This document shows, in pieces, positions 1-10,201 of a stretch of 64,000 bases of DNA. The stretch is from Arsenophonus sp052174115. Its GTDB lineage: Bacteria > Pseudomonadota > Gammaproteobacteria > Enterobacterales > Enterobacteriaceae. The stretch is taken from assembly GCA_052174115.1 (NCBI GenBank), contig JBQMRX010000001.1:1054001-1118000 (forward strand). The letters run 5' to 3'. Both the position numbers and the translations under genes were made by a program. The notes under the pieces are model-generated. The model searched no databases. It was not told where the DNA came from and saw only the letters and a program-made list of their open reading frames with translations. The first letter of the stretch is position 1. Each line of letters starts with the position of its first letter.

Positions 1-180
1 AAAATTTAATTAAAATGAAAGTTTCATTTTTTATAAAGATATTAATTTATATTTTTATAAATAATTTTCTAATTTATGCTAAACAAATAATTTATATTCT
101 TATAAAAACAATTCTTATTAAGATATTAAAATTTTAATATTTTAATAAAAATTAATTATATTAATCATCTATAATCGATA

Positions 181-212
181 TGTATTATAAAAAGTTAACT
201 TTTTATAATACA
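181..212. terminator. 32-bp perfect palindrome at the aspC 3' end
   Basis: The two 16-base halves are exact reverse complements with no spacer, centred between 196 and 197, and the repeat overlaps the aspC stop codon. It can fold as a hairpin in the aspC transcript. No long U tract follows on the minus strand, so its terminator role is inferred from position. The rest of 1-180 is AT-rich sequence without a recognisable gene. Confidence 0.45.
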
Positions 213-1393
213 TCAATAATAGCTTTGCATAAAGGAACTATATTTTCTAATGTTAAGCCTGCAATATTAATTCTACCAGAATTTATCATATAAATAGCAT
301 ATTTTTTACGTAACTGAGTTACTTGTTCTTCATTAAGACCACTAAAAGAAAATGTACCATTTTGTTTATTGATAAAACTAAAATCTTTTTTAGCATTTTT
401 TTCTTTTAATATATTTACAAATAATTGTCGCATACGTTGTATACGTTTCCTCATATTTGTTAATTCTTCAATCCATTCTTTTTTTAGTAATTTATCTGAT
501 AAAATAGTAGTAACAATGCTAGCACCATGGGAAGGAGGATTAGAGTAATTTGCTCGGATAATTGATTTTATTTGACTAACCGCTCGTTCTGCTTGATTAC
601 TATTATTAGTAATAATAGTACAACCACCAACCCGCTCATTATATAGGCTAAAATTTTTAGAATAAGAATTAGCAATAATAATTTCTGGATTTTTATTAAT
701 AAAAATATGTAAACTTTTTGTATCTTCTTTTATTCCTTTAGCAAATCCTTGATAAGCAAAATCAAAAACTGGTAGTAAATGTTTTTTGTTTGCAAAAGTA
801 GATAAAATTTCCCATTGTTCTTGCGTTGGATCAACACCTGTAGGATTATGACAGCAACCATGTAGTAATAATACATCACCTGGTTTAGCATCCTCTAAAC
901 TAGTTAACATACCAGTAAAATTTAGATTATGTTCATTAATATCATAATAATTATAGCGACATATTTTTAGACCTACTGCTTTTAATATATTCTCATGATT
1001 TGGCCAGGTTGGTTGACTTATCCAAACGCGTTTTGTAGGAGTATATTTAGCAATAAATTCAGCTGTAATACGTAATGCACCAGTTCCTCCTAAGGTTTGT
1101 GAAGTTCGAACACGGTTTTCAGCGATTATTGGATGATTTTTTCCAAAAAGTAATTGTTGAGTAAGATTAGAAAATTCTGATATTCCATTAATAGCAAGAT
1201 AATTTTTAGTAACTTCTTTTTCTAAAAGATATTTTTCTGCTTTTTTAACAGAAGTAAGAATAGGAGTTTTTCCTGATTCATCTTTATAAACACCGATACC
1301 TAAATTAATTTTTTGTTTACGTGGATCAGCATTAAAACTCTCTGCTAAACCTAAAATAGGATCAGCTGAGGCAGAAACAATGTTTTCAAACAT
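203..1393 (-). CDS. aspC: Aspartate aminotransferase
   Basis: PLP-dependent class I aminotransferase that interconverts aspartate/2-oxoglutarate and oxaloacetate/glutamate in the cytoplasm. The protein is 396 aa, the same length as E. coli AspC, and aligns end to end. The PLP-lysine motif SYSKNF followed by LYNERVGG is present, as are HGCCHNPTG and the C-terminal SGRINIAGL segment that includes the substrate carboxylate-binding arginine. The ATG at 1393 has a GGA motif about 10 bases upstream. It sits downstream of the porin on the same strand but is separated from it by a strong hairpin terminator, so it is probably transcribed alone. The aspC-porin-asnS-pncB order is that of E. coli. It can supply aspartate for the pyrimidine and purine routes whose enzymes (PyrD, PurL) lie in this window. 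Confidence 0.97.
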   Translation of the reverse strand: MFENIVSASADPILGLAESFNADPRKQKINLGIGVYKDESGKTPILTSVKKAEKYLLEKEVTKNYLAINGISEFSNLTQQLLFGKNHPIIAENRVRTSQTLGGTGALRITAEFIAKYTPTKRVWISQPTWPNHENILKAVGLKICRYNYYDINEHNLNFTGMLTSLEDAKPGDVLLLHGCCHNPTGVDPTQEQWEILSTFANKKHLLPVFDFAYQGFAKGIKEDTKSLHIFINKNPEIIIANSYSKNFSLYNERVGGCTIITNNSNQAERAVSQIKSIIRANYSNPPSHGASIVTTILSDKLLKKEWIEELTNMRKRIQRMRQLFVNILKEKNAKKDFSFINKQNGTFSFSGLNEEQVTQLRKKYAIYMINSGRINIAGLTLENIVPLCKAIIDVL

Positions 1394-1551
1394 ATTTATA
1401 ATTCCAATAACTCAATTGTAATTTAATAATAGAAGATAATCTTAGGTTAACAAGATGAAAGTGATTTGCCAATACTCTATGAAAAAAAATAAAATAAACT
1501 AATAATATTAATTTATATATTTTATAAATATTAATATTTTTTAATTAGTTA

Positions 1552-1602
1552 ACATAAATTTATAAAAACAGCACAAAAGCGCTGTTTTTTATAAATTTAT
1601 GT
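1552..1602 (-). terminator. Rho-independent terminator of the porin gene
   Basis: A stem of about 21 bp with a single one-base bulge lies 37 bases past the porin stop. Arms are 1552-1572 and 1581-1602. In the minus-strand RNA the core is ACAGCGC, loop UUUU, GUGCUGU, followed by a run of U, a classical intrinsic terminator. The plus strand folds almost as well, so it could act in both directions. Confidence 0.75.
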
Positions 1603-1638
1603 TTTTACTTTTACCGTTATATTGTCGTTAAATTATAA

Positions 1639-2751
1639 TTAGAATTGATAAATTAAACCTAAACCAACAATATTATTACTATCAATATCATATTTTTTTG
1701 TAAAACCATTACTATTTATTAAATTAATTTTATAATCAATAACGGCTGTTAAATTTTTATTAAAATAGTAAAAAGTACCTAAAGAGATATATTTTATTAA
1801 GTTTTGCTTCTGAGAATATTCAAGATCAGTTAAATCTTTTCCTTTAGATTGCACATAAGCGATAGATGGTTTTAAACCAATTTCATTAAATGAATATTGA
1901 GCAACTAATTCAACATTTTTAGTTTTATTAGCATTTTGTCTTATATCATCATTGTTACTGTTTTTCTTACCGAATCTAGTAATATTACTAGATTCAGCAT
2001 ACATTGCTGCAAGATAAAAATTATTAGCATCATATTTAATACCAGTATTCCAACCTTCAGCGCTATTACCACTAGCACCACTTTTAATTTTTTGATCATC
2101 AGTAAGACTACGATTGGATTTAATATAACCACCGCCTAACGCAACTCCCCAACCAATATTATAGTTAGCAGATAAACCGAAACCATCACCATTATTTTTA
2201 AAGTAATCTAAACTATTTGATTTATTACTTTCAGTATTTTTTCCTTGATATTGTACAGCTAAATTCAATCCATCAATAAGACCAAAAAAATCAGTATTAC
2301 GATAAGTTAATAAGTTGCGACCACGATTAGTCATATAGTTATCAGGTTGAGATATAGAATCTGCACCATAAAGTGGTAAAACATCAGTCCATGCATTGAT
2401 ATCATAAAGAACACCATAGTTACGACCATAGTCCAATGAGCCAAAATCAAGAATTTTTAAACCAGCATAAGCTATATAGTTTATATTTTTGTTTTCAACT
2501 TCACTTTTATTAATTTTAGTTTCCCATTCAGAACGACCAAAACCAATTAATTGATCAGAGATTTGAGTATTTCCTTTTATAGCAAGACGAATATTTGAAT
2601 CATCGCCACCGCTTTTTTTTTCAAAAAAATGACGAATATCAATATTACCATATAAATCGAGTTTATTGTTGTCTTTATTATAGATTTCAACTGCGTTTAC
2701 CGTACCAGTTAACAATCCAGGTATAACTATTGCAAGAACATTTCGTTTCAT
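1639..2751 (-). CDS. OmpC/OmpF-family trimeric porin
   Basis: Outer-membrane general porin of 370 aa including a signal peptide (residues about 1-20, MKRNVLAIVIPGLLTGTVNA, then VEIYN). Typical family marks are LDLYG at the mature N-terminus, the SLDYGRNYG segment near residue 115-125, and a C-terminal phenylalanine (GLGLIYQF) needed for beta-barrel assembly. An upstream in-frame extension of 59 codons exists, but it does not look like coding sequence and precedes the signal peptide. The ATG at 2751 is preceded by GAGGA 11 bases away, as in enterobacterial porins. It occupies the ompF slot between aspC and asnS, but ompC/ompF identity cannot be settled by eye. It provides passive small-solute exchange across the outer membrane. 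No OmpR-type sites could be recognised in the AT-rich upstream region. Confidence 0.93.
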   Translation of the reverse strand: MKRNVLAIVIPGLLTGTVNAVEIYNKDNNKLDLYGNIDIRHFFEKKSGGDDSNIRLAIKGNTQISDQLIGFGRSEWETKINKSEVENKNINYIAYAGLKILDFGSLDYGRNYGVLYDINAWTDVLPLYGADSISQPDNYMTNRGRNLLTYRNTDFFGLIDGLNLAVQYQGKNTESNKSNSLDYFKNNGDGFGLSANYNIGWGVALGGGYIKSNRSLTDDQKIKSGASGNSAEGWNTGIKYDANNFYLAAMYAESSNITRFGKKNSNNDDIRQNANKTKNVELVAQYSFNEIGLKPSIAYVQSKGKDLTDLEYSQKQNLIKYISLGTFYYFNKNLTAVIDYKINLINSNGFTKKYDIDSNNIVGLGLIYQF

Positions 2752-3059
2752 TATTGTTACTATCCTCATTGGTGTCCATTGGACATCTATTATTAATAAA
2801 AAATAAATTTCTAATAACTTAAAATTATCTTTAAAAAATAATATCCTTTTATTACTATTCCTAGTGTTCCATTGGTAAATATTTTTATCTACCATCAAAA
2901 TGATACAAAAATATAATATTTGTAACAAATAGAAATAATATATTTCAAAATGTAAATAAATGATATTTTAAATAATTATTATGACTAAATTAAAAGATTA
3001 TGAGTACATATTTATCAAATATTATTTTAATGTTTATTTATTTTGTAATGATTAAATAT
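2752..3059. other. Gap upstream of the porin
   Basis: A 308-base gap that must hold the porin promoter. The in-frame minus-strand extension here (to 2928) has no recognisable protein character. I see no operator or structured element. Confidence 0.5.
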
Positions 3060-4460
3060 TTAAAAATTTGCATTACGTGGAATACGTGGAAATGGAATTG
3101 TTTCTCGAATATTCTTTACACCAGTGACATAAGCTATTAAACGTTCAAATCCAAGACCAAATCCAGCATGCGGTACACTACCATAACGAAGAAGATCTCG
3201 ATACCAATTATATTTTTTTTGATTAAGACACATTTCTTTCATGCGAATATCTAATTTATTTAGTCGTTCTTCACGTTGAGAGCCGCCAATAATTTCACCA
3301 ATACCAGGTACTAATATATCTATGGCAGCAACAGTTCTATTATCATCATTCAAACGCATATAAAATGGTTTAATATTTTTTGGATAATTCCTGATAACTA
3401 ATGGTGTTTTAAAGAATTTTTCAGTTAAATAATGCTCATGTTCAGAAGAAAGATCGATACCCCAATCCACTGGATTTTTAAAATTTTGATTCGATTGAAT
3501 TAAAATTTTAATTACATCGGTATACTCAATTTGATAAAAATCAGATGTAAGAGATTTTTCTAATCGAATAATAACATTTTTATTAATTCGTTCTGAAAAA
3601 AATGTTAAATCATCATGATGCTTTTGTAAAACAGATTTAAAAACATATTTTAACATTTTTTCAGCTAGGTTAGTAATGTAATTTAAATCTGCAAAAGCGA
3701 CTTCTGCTTCAATCATCCAAAATTCAGCTAAATGGCGACTTGTATTAGAGTGTTCTGCTCGAAAGGTTGGACCGAAAGTATAAATTTTACTTAATGCACA
3801 AGCATATGCTTCGCCATTTAATTGACCTGAAACAGTTAAAAATGCTTCTTTGCCAAAAAAATCTTTATTAAAATCAATATTACCTTTATCTGTTAGAGGT
3901 AGATTTTGAAAATCTAATGTTGAAACACGAAACATTTCACCAGCACCTTCTGTATTAGAAGATGTAATAATTGGTGTTGAAACCCAAATATAACCTTTTT
4001 CATTAAAAAAATGATGAATAGCTTGAGCTAATGTATTACGAACACGAGCGATCGCACCGATAAGATTACTACGCGGGCGTAAATGTGCCACTTCTCGTAA
4101 ATATTTAATACTATGATATTTAGCTGCCATTGGGTAGCTATCAGGGTTTTCTACCATTCCAATTATAATAACTTGAATTGCAAACAATTCAATTTTTTGT
4201 TCTTGACCTTTTGATGGTTTTACAATTCCAGTTACTTCAATTGAACAGCCAGTTGTTAAATACAAGATTTCGTTTTTATAATTATTTAATTCATTATTTA
4301 CAATAATTTGTAGTGAATTAAAACAAGAACCATCATAAACAGAAAGAAATGAGAAACCAGCTTTTGAATCTCTTTTTGTACGTACCCAACCACGAACAGT
4401 AATTTTTTTTCCTATTATTATATGATTTTGTAATACTTTAATTATAGGTACTATATTCAT
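3060..4460 (-). CDS. asnS: Asparaginyl-tRNA synthetase
   Basis: Class IIb aminoacyl-tRNA synthetase charging tRNA-Asn. At 466 aa it has the E. coli AsnS length and aligns throughout. It has an N-terminal OB-fold anticodon-binding domain (about residues 1-100, VRGWVRTKRDSKAGFSF) and a catalytic core with motif 2 FRAEHSNTSRHLAEFWMIE (near 217-236) and motif 3 GFGLGFERLIAYVTG (near 435-450). The ATG at 4460 has an AGAGAG ribosome-binding site 6 bases upstream. It lies between the porin and pncB, as in E. coli, with gaps of 308 and 198 bases, so it is probably a single-gene unit. Confidence 0.97.
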   Translation of the reverse strand: MNIVPIIKVLQNHIIIGKKITVRGWVRTKRDSKAGFSFLSVYDGSCFNSLQIIVNNELNNYKNEILYLTTGCSIEVTGIVKPSKGQEQKIELFAIQVIIIGMVENPDSYPMAAKYHSIKYLREVAHLRPRSNLIGAIARVRNTLAQAIHHFFNEKGYIWVSTPIITSSNTEGAGEMFRVSTLDFQNLPLTDKGNIDFNKDFFGKEAFLTVSGQLNGEAYACALSKIYTFGPTFRAEHSNTSRHLAEFWMIEAEVAFADLNYITNLAEKMLKYVFKSVLQKHHDDLTFFSERINKNVIIRLEKSLTSDFYQIEYTDVIKILIQSNQNFKNPVDWGIDLSSEHEHYLTEKFFKTPLVIRNYPKNIKPFYMRLNDDNRTVAAIDILVPGIGEIIGGSQREERLNKLDIRMKEMCLNQKKYNWYRDLLRYGSVPHAGFGLGFERLIAYVTGVKNIRETIPFPRIPRNANF

Positions 4461-4658
4461 AAATACTCTCTTTTGATATTTAATTATTTAAATTTTACCT
4501 TGTTTTAATTAGAAATCTTTATTTAACTTTTAAAATATAATAAACAAATAAAATATTTAGTTTAAAATAAGAATTAATTAGATGAAAAGATTTTTATCTT
4601 TAAAAAATTATTTTATTTTAATTCGATTAATTAATAAAATAATTATAATAATAATTAG

Positions 4659-5885
4659 TTAGGTATTATTATCAATTTGTTTTATTATATTTGGAATATC
4701 AAAGGCTTTTTTTAAGCGATCAATAAATTCATTATCATCACAGATAGTTTTTCCTGGACTATCAGATAATTTAGCAACTGGTTTACCATTACATCCTACT
4801 AACTTAATAACAATATTAAGTGGTTTTACTTGAGGGATATTACAAGTTAAATGAGTTCCAATACCAAAAATAAGATTAATGCGTTTATAAAAATATTTAT
4901 AAAAAATCAATGCTTTTTGTAAGTTAAGATTATCAGAAAAAACTAGTGTTTTACTCATTGGATCTATAGATAATTTTTTATAATGATTAATCGCTTTTTC
5001 ACCCCATTCAAAAGGATCACCAGAATCATTACGTAATCCTTGATAACGATTAGCAAAAGTGATATCAAAATCTCGCAAAAAAGCATCCATTGTTATACAA
5101 TCTGTTAAGGCAATGCCTAATTGATCAGGATATTCATCTAACCAACTTTGTAATGCAACACGTTGACTATTAGAAAGATCAGCACTAATTTGTTGATGTG
5201 CTTGAAACCATTCATGAGCTTGTGTACCAATGGGTTTAAGTTGTAATTGTTGAGCTAATTTATAATTACTTGTTCCACTAAAATAAGGAAAATGATTTTT
5301 AAGATCATTGATAATATCATATTGTACTGCATAAGAAAAACGTCGGCGAGTACCAAAATCTATAAATTTAAAATTTTTTAAATTAATATTTTCCATTTTT
5401 GCATTTTTATAAAAACGTCTAATTAATTTATGTAACTGTTCAATAGCATCTTTACTTGTTATATTAGGAGAGCGGTCTTGATGAACTATCTCACTAATTA
5501 AAGCTAATATAGGTACTTCCCAAAGAATCACTTCATGCCATGGACCACTAATTTTTAATACTAATTGATTTTCTTTCGTACTATAAACATTAACTTGTCT
5601 TGGATTAAAACGAAATTTTTTTAACCAATTTAAGTAATCATCTTTAAAAAAAATAAAATTACGTAAATAACAATATTCATTTGCTGTTAATGTAATATGT
5701 GCCATTAAATCTATTTGTTGACGTATAGCTTTTGCATAGTTACCAAGATATTCATCACTACGGCAACGAAATTCTGCTACTACAAATACTTGATTATAGT
5801 GGTGAAAAACAGCTTGTTGCATATGAAGCTTATAAGCATCAGTATCTAGCAATGATGTAATGATAGGTCGTACATCTAAATTCAT
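4659..5885 (-). CDS. pncB: Nicotinate phosphoribosyltransferase
   Basis: First enzyme of the Preiss-Handler route: nicotinate plus PRPP (with ATP) gives nicotinate mononucleotide. The protein is 408 aa against 400 in E. coli. Highly conserved blocks include LLDTDAYKLHMQQAVFHHY at the N-terminus, FIDFGTRRRFS, and GTQAHEWFQAHQQIS, which carries the phosphorylatable/active-site histidine region. Further conserved blocks are DSGDPFEWGEKAI and VAKLSDSPGKT near the end. The ATG has a GAGGA motif upstream. Together with the nadE gene of this window it indicates NAD made from host-supplied nicotinate. In E. coli pepN starts divergently from pncB; here that slot is empty. Confidence 0.97.
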   Translation of the reverse strand: MNLDVRPIITSLLDTDAYKLHMQQAVFHHYNQVFVVAEFRCRSDEYLGNYAKAIRQQIDLMAHITLTANEYCYLRNFIFFKDDYLNWLKKFRFNPRQVNVYSTKENQLVLKISGPWHEVILWEVPILALISEIVHQDRSPNITSKDAIEQLHKLIRRFYKNAKMENINLKNFKFIDFGTRRRFSYAVQYDIINDLKNHFPYFSGTSNYKLAQQLQLKPIGTQAHEWFQAHQQISADLSNSQRVALQSWLDEYPDQLGIALTDCITMDAFLRDFDITFANRYQGLRNDSGDPFEWGEKAINHYKKLSIDPMSKTLVFSDNLNLQKALIFYKYFYKRINLIFGIGTHLTCNIPQVKPLNIVIKLVGCNGKPVAKLSDSPGKTICDDNEFIDRLKKAFDIPNIIKQIDNNT

Positions 5886-8225
5886 AATGCGTTAACTATC
5901 CTCACGGAAGCATTATTCTCAGATTAAATAAAATATGCTAGAATATATCTATCAATGTTAATAATTATAATGTAGTTTTACATATAATATATTCCTAACA
6001 TAATTAAAAAAAATTAATCATTTATTTTGATATTGTAATGATTTGTTAAATCTTCCTAAACACTATTAAGATAATATCTTAATAGTGTTTAGGAAGATTT
6101 TTGTAATTAAAAAGAAATATATTTAAATACATATTATTTTTAAATAATTTAGCATATAAAATATAATTATAATTGATATATCTAAAAAAATACTGTAATA
6201 AAAATATAAAAAATATCATGAATATTATTTATTGCCTAATTATATAATTATTAATATTAAATTATTTTTTTTGTTTAACTTATTAATAATAATAATTATT
6301 ATTAATAAGTTAAAATTTATAATATAAAATTTATTATATTAATATTCAATTATAAAATATTAATTTTATTAAGTATTAATATTAATAAAAAAAATAATAA
6401 AGAGTTTATCGTAAAGATATAAGAAAACTATAAATAATAATTTATTATTTAAATATTTATTTTTTACAATAATCAATAAAATAAATTCATTAAAATATAT
6501 TATTGGAGAAAATTTATATTTTTATTATATATTTTATAATTAAATTGATATATAAAAATTTTTTCTATTATATTTTTTATTATTATTTAAATTAATTAAA
6601 TATTTTATATGATTTATGGTTTATATTATCGTTAATAAAATTGCAGTATTTTTACTATTTTTTTAAAAATTGAAATTAAAATTAATAATAAAAATTAAAA
6701 ATATTTATTTTGAATAAAATTAGAAAAATTTGTTCTTTAGTATAATTATTTTACATTGATAAGTAGATAATTTTAATATTTTATGATTATTTTATTGATT
6801 TTTTTTTAATATTAAATTGATAAAATAAATAAGTTATTATTTTTAATATTAAATTTAAAATATTAAATTTATATGTGATGAGAAATTTACTAAAAAATGT
6901 TAAGTATAATTACAATAATTTTCATTTTATTCATATAGATAAAATAATTGAAATAAATAAATTTATAATTTAACTATTTATTTAAAGATAACAAAAAATT
7001 ATTTAGATATTGTATTTCATTTTATGAAAATAAAATTTCAAGTTTATATAAAATTATATATGTTATTTATTATGAAAAAAACTTAATAAAATTATTTTAC
7101 AATCATTTTATATAAATTATTTAAAAAAATTTTAATATCAATTAGACTTTTATATAATTATTAATTATAGTAATCACGTAAAATATTTAATAACTTTATT
7201 AAAAACTAGAATAAAAACAATAAATTAATTAAAACATTATAATTATATATAATTATAATGTTGATCTATATAATAAAAATTACAATATTATTTAATATAA
7301 CATAATAATAAATATATTCATATTATATTTAATATTCTAAAATAATAAAAAATTTAATCAAATAAATTTTATTACTAACATTTTTAGTGAACTCTTTTTG
7401 AGAATTAAATTAAATTATTTTATATACTAATAAATAATTAGTATTCTATTATTAATTTCTTATATAAAATAAATTAAAATTATCAAATAAAATAATTTAT
7501 AATTACAATATTATTTATTTATATTATAGTAAATATTATTTATTACTTGAAGTAAACAAAAAAATTAATATTATTATAAAATATTTACATATTTTATATT
7601 ATTTTATTTGATAAAAATATAATTTAAATAATAATTATAATTTTTATTTATAATATTAAGAAGATAAATAATTTAAGATCATTAATTAAATAGTTATTTA
7701 TAATATTATTAATTTTATTATATAAAAATTTGCTAATGAAAATAACTGTTAGTTTTTAAATAAAATATTATGTAAGTAAAATAATAAAATGTTATATTAA
7801 GTATTGTGATATTATCAGTTATTATTTAATAAATAATTATTTATTTTATATTATTTTAATTATGATAAATATAAAAATAATAAATGTATAATTAAATAAT
7901 ATTTTTAACAAAAAAATATAATTAATATAGTTTTAATATTAAAAATTATTATAATTATAGAGTTATTAAATTATTAATAATTTATAGTATAATTTTAACT
8001 GAACTAATATCATGATAAATTGATAATAAATAAATTATTTATATTAAAATAGATAATTTAATGAAATATTCTAAATACAGTATTAATTTTAATTATTTAT
8101 ATAATATTTTTATACAGAATCTTTTTATATTTAAGCTTCATAAATTGATAATGTTTATAACTTTAATAAAATATTAATTGTTTTAAATAAAAATATTTTA
8201 TATTACCTATCAAAAGGTATAATTA
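5886..8225. other. 2.3-kb gene-free gap in the pepN slot
   Basis: Between pncB and pyrD E. coli carries pepN on the plus strand. No open frame survives. Around 6216-6285 a plus-strand frame reads HEYY and then KLFFLFNLL, resembling the aminopeptidase N zinc-site region, but the match is too short to claim. The only clear structure is the palindrome at 6048-6100. Confidence 0.5.
6048..6100. repeat. 26-bp perfect inverted repeat with 1-base spacer
   Basis: Arms 6048-6073 and 6075-6100 are exact reverse complements around one A. The plus strand continues with TTG after an ATTT run. It lies 163 bases upstream of the pncB start, in eroded DNA with no neighbouring stop codon. It may be a fossil terminator or a self-correcting quasi-palindrome. 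Confidence 0.8.
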
Positions 8226-9236
8226 GTGTTTTATTCAATTATTAAAAAATTATTATTTTATTTAAATCCAGAAAAAGCTAACGAAATTATTTTTCGGCAT
8301 CTTAAATATATTATGGATTCACCGTTACAGTTTATTATCAGACAGTCAGTTAATTTTAAACCAACAATTTGTATGGGATTAACATTTAATAATCCATTAG
8401 GATTAGCTGCTGGTCTTGATAAAAATGGTGAATGTATTGATGCTTTTGGTTTAATGGGATTTGGTTTCGTAGAAATAGGAACTGTTACACCTCGCCCACA
8501 AATTGGCAACAAGAAACCTCGATTATTTCGATTAGTTGAAGTTGATGGATTTATTAATTGTATGGGTTTTAATAATCTAGGTGTTGATAATTTAATTGAA
8601 AATGTTAAAAAAACAAAATATAATGGTATTATTGGTATTAATATTGGTAAAAATAAAGATACTCCTATTGAAAATAGTAAAGAAGATTATTTAATTTGTA
8701 TAGAAAAAATTTATCTTTATGCAGATTATATTACTATTAATGTTTCTTCACCTAATACTCCATGCTTAAGATTATTACAATATGGTGAAATATTAGATGA
8801 TTTATTATACTCAATTAAAAATAAACAAAAGTTATTAACAGGGAAGTATTTAAAATATGTTCCAATAGTTTTAAAAATTGCACCTGATTTAACAGAAGAA
8901 GAGATTATTCAAATTACTGATAATTTAATTCGTCATCAGATTGACGGTGTTGTAGCAACAAATACTACTTTAGATCGAAATTTAGTGAAAGGATTAAAAT
9001 ATTCAAACGAAATTGGCGGGTTAAGTGGTCGGCCTATTCAATTAAAAAGTAATCAAATTATTCATTTATTAGCAAAAGAATTAAAAGGACAGTTACCAAT
9101 AATTGGTATTGGTGGGATTGATTCTTTAATTTCAGCAAGAGAAAAATTAGCAGCAGGAGCATCATTATTACAAATTTATTCAGGATTTATTTATCATGGG
9201 CCTAAATTAATTAAAAATATTATTAATTATATTTAA
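8226..9236 (+). CDS. pyrD: Dihydroorotate dehydrogenase, class 2
   Basis: Membrane-associated, quinone-linked flavoenzyme of de novo pyrimidine synthesis (dihydroorotate to orotate). At 336 aa it is identical in length to E. coli PyrD. Signature segments are NPLGLAAGLDKNGE (FMN-binding), EIGTVTPRPQ, NVSSPNTP with the class 2 catalytic serine, and IIGIGGIDS near the C-terminus. The N-terminal amphipathic membrane-binding part (MFYSIIKKLLFYLNPEKA) is kept. The start codon is GTG at 8226, chosen because AAAGG lies 8-9 bases upstream and the product then matches the family exactly. It stands alone: upstream pepN and downstream zapC/ycbX/rlmL are gone. Confidence 0.97.
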   Translation: MFYSIIKKLLFYLNPEKANEIIFRHLKYIMDSPLQFIIRQSVNFKPTICMGLTFNNPLGLAAGLDKNGECIDAFGLMGFGFVEIGTVTPRPQIGNKKPRLFRLVEVDGFINCMGFNNLGVDNLIENVKKTKYNGIIGINIGKNKDTPIENSKEDYLICIEKIYLYADYITINVSSPNTPCLRLLQYGEILDDLLYSIKNKQKLLTGKYLKYVPIVLKIAPDLTEEEIIQITDNLIRHQIDGVVATNTTLDRNLVKGLKYSNEIGGLSGRPIQLKSNQIIHLLAKELKGQLPIIGIGGIDSLISAREKLAAGASLLQIYSGFIYHGPKLIKNIINYI

Positions 9237-10201
9237 TCTTAATTTTTTTATAAAAATTACTATATTTTTATTTATTAATATATATTTTTTATTTAAAAAT
9301 TTATTAAAATAAATGTTTTTTAATTAATTAATTAAAAAACATTAATGATAACTCTAACTAATAAATAATCATCTATTAATTATAAATTTATAGTTTTTTA
9401 AAAAATATCAATATAATTACTAAATTGTTTTAAATAATCAAAATTAGATTATTATTAATTTTAATAAGAATCTTATAATATCATTTGAAATATTATTTCA
9501 ATAAACTAAAAATAAAAAACTTGATAATTCAAAAAAAATAATAATAAGTTATTATATAATTTATAATATTTATTTAACTATATAAATTATTTAACTTAAT
9601 TATTATCAACAATATATTATACCTAATGATATATTTTATTATATAGTATAAATAGTTATAAAAATTAAATAGTATTTATTTTATTAAAAAATAGAATCAT
9701 GTAGATTAATATAATCTCTAATTATATTAATAAATTTTAATAATTATTTAAAAATAAAGCTTTTTATGGTATTTATATTATTTTGTATTTATTTAAAATA
9801 TAAAAAATTTACAGACAAATGAATATAAATAAATTAATTACATTAATTTATTTAATGTAATTTTTATTCTAGTCAATGTATAGAATAAAATAAAAATTTA
9901 ATTTTATTTTAATTGGTATACAAATTTTCTTTAATTTAAAATAAATAAATATTATCATCTTTGATATAAAATACATTTATATCATAAATTTTGTAATCTA
10001 AATTAAATAATTATTGCATCATAAATAATATGATGTTATTTAATAAAAATCACAATTTTAAAGTGATATTATCTGAAATATTACTCAATTAAGAGTAATT
10101 CCTAAAAAATTATTTAATAAACTGTTATATTTAATTTTATAAGTAATTATCAAACTTATAATTGATGATTAATTAGTTATATAGATAAAGGTAAGTGATT
10201 T
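9237..10201. other. Gap in the zapC/ycbX/rlmL slot
   Basis: Nearly 1 kb of AT-rich DNA between pyrD and uup, where E. coli has zapC, ycbX and rlmL. No readable relic was found. A small 7-bp hairpin (10080-10086 with 10093-10099) lies about 100 bases before uup. Confidence 0.5.

Noticed and set aside
2752..2928. N-terminal extension of the porin frame
   Set aside because: It precedes a proper signal peptide, and a porin-like ribosome-binding site lies before 2751.
6210..6290. HEYY...KLFF frame resembling aminopeptidase N
   Set aside because: Only a handful of matching residues in AT-rich DNA, and distances to the gene ends do not fit without a large deletion.
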